A DNA stretch of 60,000 nt from Nematostella vectensis. Taxonomy: Eukaryota; Cnidaria; Anthozoa; Actiniaria; Edwardsiidae. The notes below the pieces were generated by a model. The model was not told where the DNA came from. It was given only the letters and a program-made list of their open reading frames with translations, and did no database searches. The translations under genes and the position numbers were made by a program. The DNA is taken from assembly GCF_932526225.1 (NCBI RefSeq), contig NC_064048.1:8148515-8208514 (forward strand), read 5' to 3'. Position 1 is the first letter of the stretch; every line of letters begins with the position of its first letter. Below, in pieces: positions 58,001-60,000 of this stretch.

Positions 58001-59858
58001 TACTATTACCTGTAATTAAAACTGTAGGTTAATAACCACGAAACGAGAAGTCGAACACATAGGAAGTATATATTTCATTGCTATGATTTGCAAATTCGAC
58101 TCACGGCAAAACTTCTACATTCTGTTTGTTCCTCTTGCATTTTCGAGTTGCATCGACACGAACGCAAAATGCGAAGGACAAAAGCGAAGATTGTCCTTAT
58201 CTTGTGTTAAATATACTCATAAAATGGAAAAGGAATTCTGTATTGTTCCTGGACGTCAGTGAATGCTTAATACAAGTTTCATGAACCATTTTACATACTT
58301 CAATTTTTCGTGACCTTCGGCCTTCGGCTCGAGGTGATAAAACCTCTTTCATATAACATCGCATAAATGCCAGCATATAGATAAATCTTAAAATTATTTT
58401 CCAGGTACTGTTGTAAACAATAAAGTAATAACTATTTAAACTTTGAGCCGCATATTGACGATTTTAACGCGATTTTAACCACAATAGAAGAGGTTTGTTT
58501 GAAACAATTTGTAGACTTTTTATTTTAGCGCCGAGCTAAAATAGAGCCTCGATCTAATGTAGGCTTGGTTGCTTATAGGCCTTTAAGCATATATGCTTTA
58601 GCGATTTTACCCAAGTATCCCAGTAATAATTACACGTGCTTTGGCGTTTTACCACGGGTGGAGTTTATAAATTTATAATTTTGTAGAAATAGAAAAGCGC
58701 CAATAAAAAGCTAAAGCAGTTTTGTTTATTTTATTCATATCTTTATTTTTTCATATAATAGCTACCTTGAGTTATACAGTCATTTCCGGTAAACCCAGCA
58801 GAACAAGTGCAGTTGTAGCCAGAGTTGTCCTCCTTGTTAGTGCAGGTTGCATTGTTTTTGCAAGGACTTGAATCACACGGCTTAACTATGAATGAATATA
58901 AAAGCACCGATCAAATGTTAAAGCAGTTTTATTTTTCGTTTATTTTGATTTAAATTTTGCTACCTTGAGTTTCACAATCACTTCCCGTAAACCCAGCAGA
59001 ACAAGTGCAGTTGTAGCCAGAGTTATCTTTGTCGTTAATGCAGGTTGCATTGTTTTTGCAAGGACTTGAATCACATGGTTTCACTACGAAGGAATAGAAT
59101 ACCTCATCAATACTAAAGCATTTGCATTTTTCTGTTCTTATCTAGTTCAGAACAAGTTTCTTGAGTTTCACACCCGGCAGAACATAAGTGCAGTTGTAGC
59201 CAGAATTGTCGTCCTTTTTAGTCAGGGTGCATTGTTTTTGCAAGAACTCGAGTCACACTTTATAATTTTGTATAAATAGAAAAGCACCAATCAAAAGCTA
59301 AAAATAATTTTTTTTTCGTTTTATTTGATTTATATTTTGTTACCTTGAGTTTCGCAGTCACTTCCCGTAAACCCAGTAGAACAGGTGCAGTTGTAGCTAG
59401 AGTTGTCGTCCTTGTTAGTGCAGGTTGCATTGTTTTTGCAAGGAATTGTATCACATGGTTTTACTACGAAAGAATAGAACACCGTTCATCAATACTAAAG
59501 GATTTGCATCTGTTTTCCTGTTTATCTTGTTCAGAACAATTTTTCTTGAGTTTCACAATCTTTTTTAGTAAACCCGGCCGAACAAAGTGCAGCAACCAGC
59601 GTTTTCTTCCTTATTAACGCAAGTTGCGCCGTTTTTGCAATGACTTGAATCACACGTTATCACTTTGAAGAAATAGAAAAGTACCGATCGAAAGTCAAAG
59701 CATTTTTTATTCGTTTTAATTGATTAATATTTTTTGACCTTGAGTTTCACAGTCACTTCCTGTAAACCCAGCAGAACAAGTGCAGTTGTAGCCAGAGTTG
59801 TCCTCCTTGTTGATGCAGGTTGCATTGTTTTTGCAAGGGCTTGAATCGCACGATTTTA
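54447..59858 (-). CDS. EGF-repeat protein with CNTNAP/fibrinogen-like C-terminal domain, 5' end outside window
   Basis: A secreted or surface-protein gene on the minus strand. Visible exons: EGF 59739-59858, 59344-59463, 58964-59083 and 58766-58885; calcium-binding EGF 56568-56690, 56142-56264, 55604-55726 and 55135-55257; last exon 54447-55063. All internal exons are phase 1 to 1, so they can be duplicated or skipped without frame change. The terminal 200 residues resemble the fibrinogen-like part of contactin-associated proteins. No transmembrane segment follows, so the product is probably secreted. Joining the two EGF sets across the 2.1-kb intron is inference from strand, phase and spacing. 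Confidence 0.75.
55135..55257 (-). CDS. Calcium-binding EGF exon 4
   Basis: 123 nt, phase 1 to 1. [18 protein letters not shown] then [25 protein letters not shown] and the N-x-x-G-S-F motif define a calcium-binding EGF. More diverged than the other three. Confidence 0.9.
55604..55726 (-). CDS. Calcium-binding EGF exon 3
   Basis: 123 nt, phase 1 to 1. [18 protein letters not shown], then [20 protein letters not shown]. The donor is CACGG|GTAAAA. Confidence 0.9.
56142..56264 (-). CDS. Calcium-binding EGF exon 2
   Basis: 123 nt. [18 protein letters not shown], then [20 protein letters not shown]. It encodes the same protein sequence as the exon at 56568 and differs from it by one silent base (GATGTT versus GATATT on plus). 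Confidence 0.9.
56568..56690 (-). CDS. Calcium-binding EGF exon 1 (in window)
   Basis: 123 nt, a tandem duplicate of the exon at 56142. The flanking introns are also alike (ACATCTTCATGGGAAA, TTACTTAAACATATTTTACC), so the copied unit is about 430 bp. Confidence 0.9.
56691..58765. other. Intron between the two EGF sets
   Basis: AT-rich. Holds a G tract (56980-56987), a repeat shared with 26.7 kb (GGTTGCCATGGTAACATGGA at about 57559) and, at 58600-58690, fragments resembling 59930-59975. No exon recognised. Confidence 0.5.
58766..58885 (-). CDS. EGF exon d
   Basis: 120 nt, phase 1 to 1, donor CAAG|GTAGCT. Six cysteines: CDSSPC, ATC, YNCTC, NDC. Here the last segment reads NDCITQ instead of SDCETQ. 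Confidence 0.87.
58964..59083 (-). CDS. EGF exon c
   Basis: 120 nt, phase 1 to 1, acceptor CGTAG, donor CAAG|GTAGCA. Standard six cysteines. Confidence 0.88.
59160..59262 (-). pseudogene. Dead EGF exon, right cluster
   Basis: EGF-exon relative with a deletion of about 15 bases before the last cysteine. The donor is lost (CAAG|AAACTT), and a further base is missing near TGCAGG. Confidence 0.8.
59344..59463 (-). CDS. EGF exon b
   Basis: 120 nt, phase 1 to 1, donor CAAG|GTAACA. CDTIPC, ATC, YNCTC, SDC. Confidence 0.88.
59536..59659 (-). pseudogene. Dead EGF exon, right cluster
   Basis: Same decay pattern as the dead exon at 31143-31259: loss at the TACAACTGC position and donor CAAG|AAAAAT without GT. 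Confidence 0.8.
59739..59858 (-). CDS. EGF exon a
   Basis: 120 nt, phase 1 to 1, acceptor TCCCTAG, donor CAAG|GTCAAA. Six cysteines (CDSSPC, ATC, YNCTC, SDC). The GTCAAA donor is weaker than its neighbours' GTAACA. Confidence 0.85.
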
Positions 59859-59969
59859 CTAGGGAAAGAATAAAGAATGTATCAAAATATCGGTCAAAGT
59901 TATGACAGTTGTTTTCGGTATTGCAGTCAACACGTGAATAAGACAGCACATATGATTTGGCGGTCTTAC

Positions 59970-60000
59970 CACAAGTATCCCAGTAATCATTAAATTTGAT
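59970..60000 (-). CDS. Possible end of an upstream exon at the window edge
   Basis: TTGTG|GTAAGACCGCC at 59970 matches the donor region of the bridging exon in the left gene (CGTG|GTAAGACAGCC). The coding side visible here is too short to judge and does not resemble that exon. Confidence 0.25.

Overview
This is AT-rich eukaryotic genomic DNA with spliced genes: GT-AG introns, symmetric-phase EGF exons, intronic microsatellites and minisatellites, LINEs, a tRNA-derived SINE and many short inverted-repeat transposons. The gene repertoire (an endolysosomal two-pore channel, a nested rhodopsin-type receptor, and secreted PAN/EGF/discoidin and EGF/CNTNAP-like proteins) and the repeat style fit an anthozoan cnidarian, most likely a sea anemone. 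That placement is inference; no marker gene proves it.

Layout. (1) Positions 500-24638, plus strand: 18 exons of a TPC2-like two-pore channel gene whose 5' end lies left of the window. Every junction keeps phase, giving 567 residues from the domain I S4-S5 linker to the stop codon. Its introns are full of tandem repeats. Two repeat arrays begin exactly at a 5' splice site and copy it. A 1.4-kb block with a 43-bp minisatellite occurs twice in one intron. (2) 18001-18801, minus strand, inside the largest TPC intron: the TM3-to-tail exon of a class A GPCR; TM1-TM2 are not found. (3) 28949-38791, minus strand: a complete small secreted-protein gene (signal peptide, PAN/apple, Cys-rich bridging exon, three EGF, split F5/8C), with a one-base frameshift at a homopolymer in the last exon. 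A 2.5-kb composite of two TTAA-type elements sits in its first intron. (4) About 40.3-47.2 kb: two minus-strand LINEs, one broken, with a C-terminal C2H2 finger, and one CR1/jockey-like with a 908-codon uninterrupted endonuclease-RT frame. (5) 47.2-54.4 kb: no gene recognised; several inverted-repeat elements. (6) 54447-59858 and probably beyond, minus strand: a second secreted-protein gene with four EGF exons, four calcium-binding EGF exons and a fibrinogen/CNTNAP-like terminal domain. Its 5' end lies right of the window.

The EGF clusters of the two secreted-protein genes are paralogous. Both show intact EGF exons alternating with dead copies that have lost their splice donor, so this locus is evolving by tandem exon duplication and decay. 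No wholly new coding system was found. The most unusual structures are the composite TTAA element, the splice-site-derived minisatellites, a hammerhead-ribozyme-like palindrome inside TA repeats, and the alternating live/dead EGF exon arrays.
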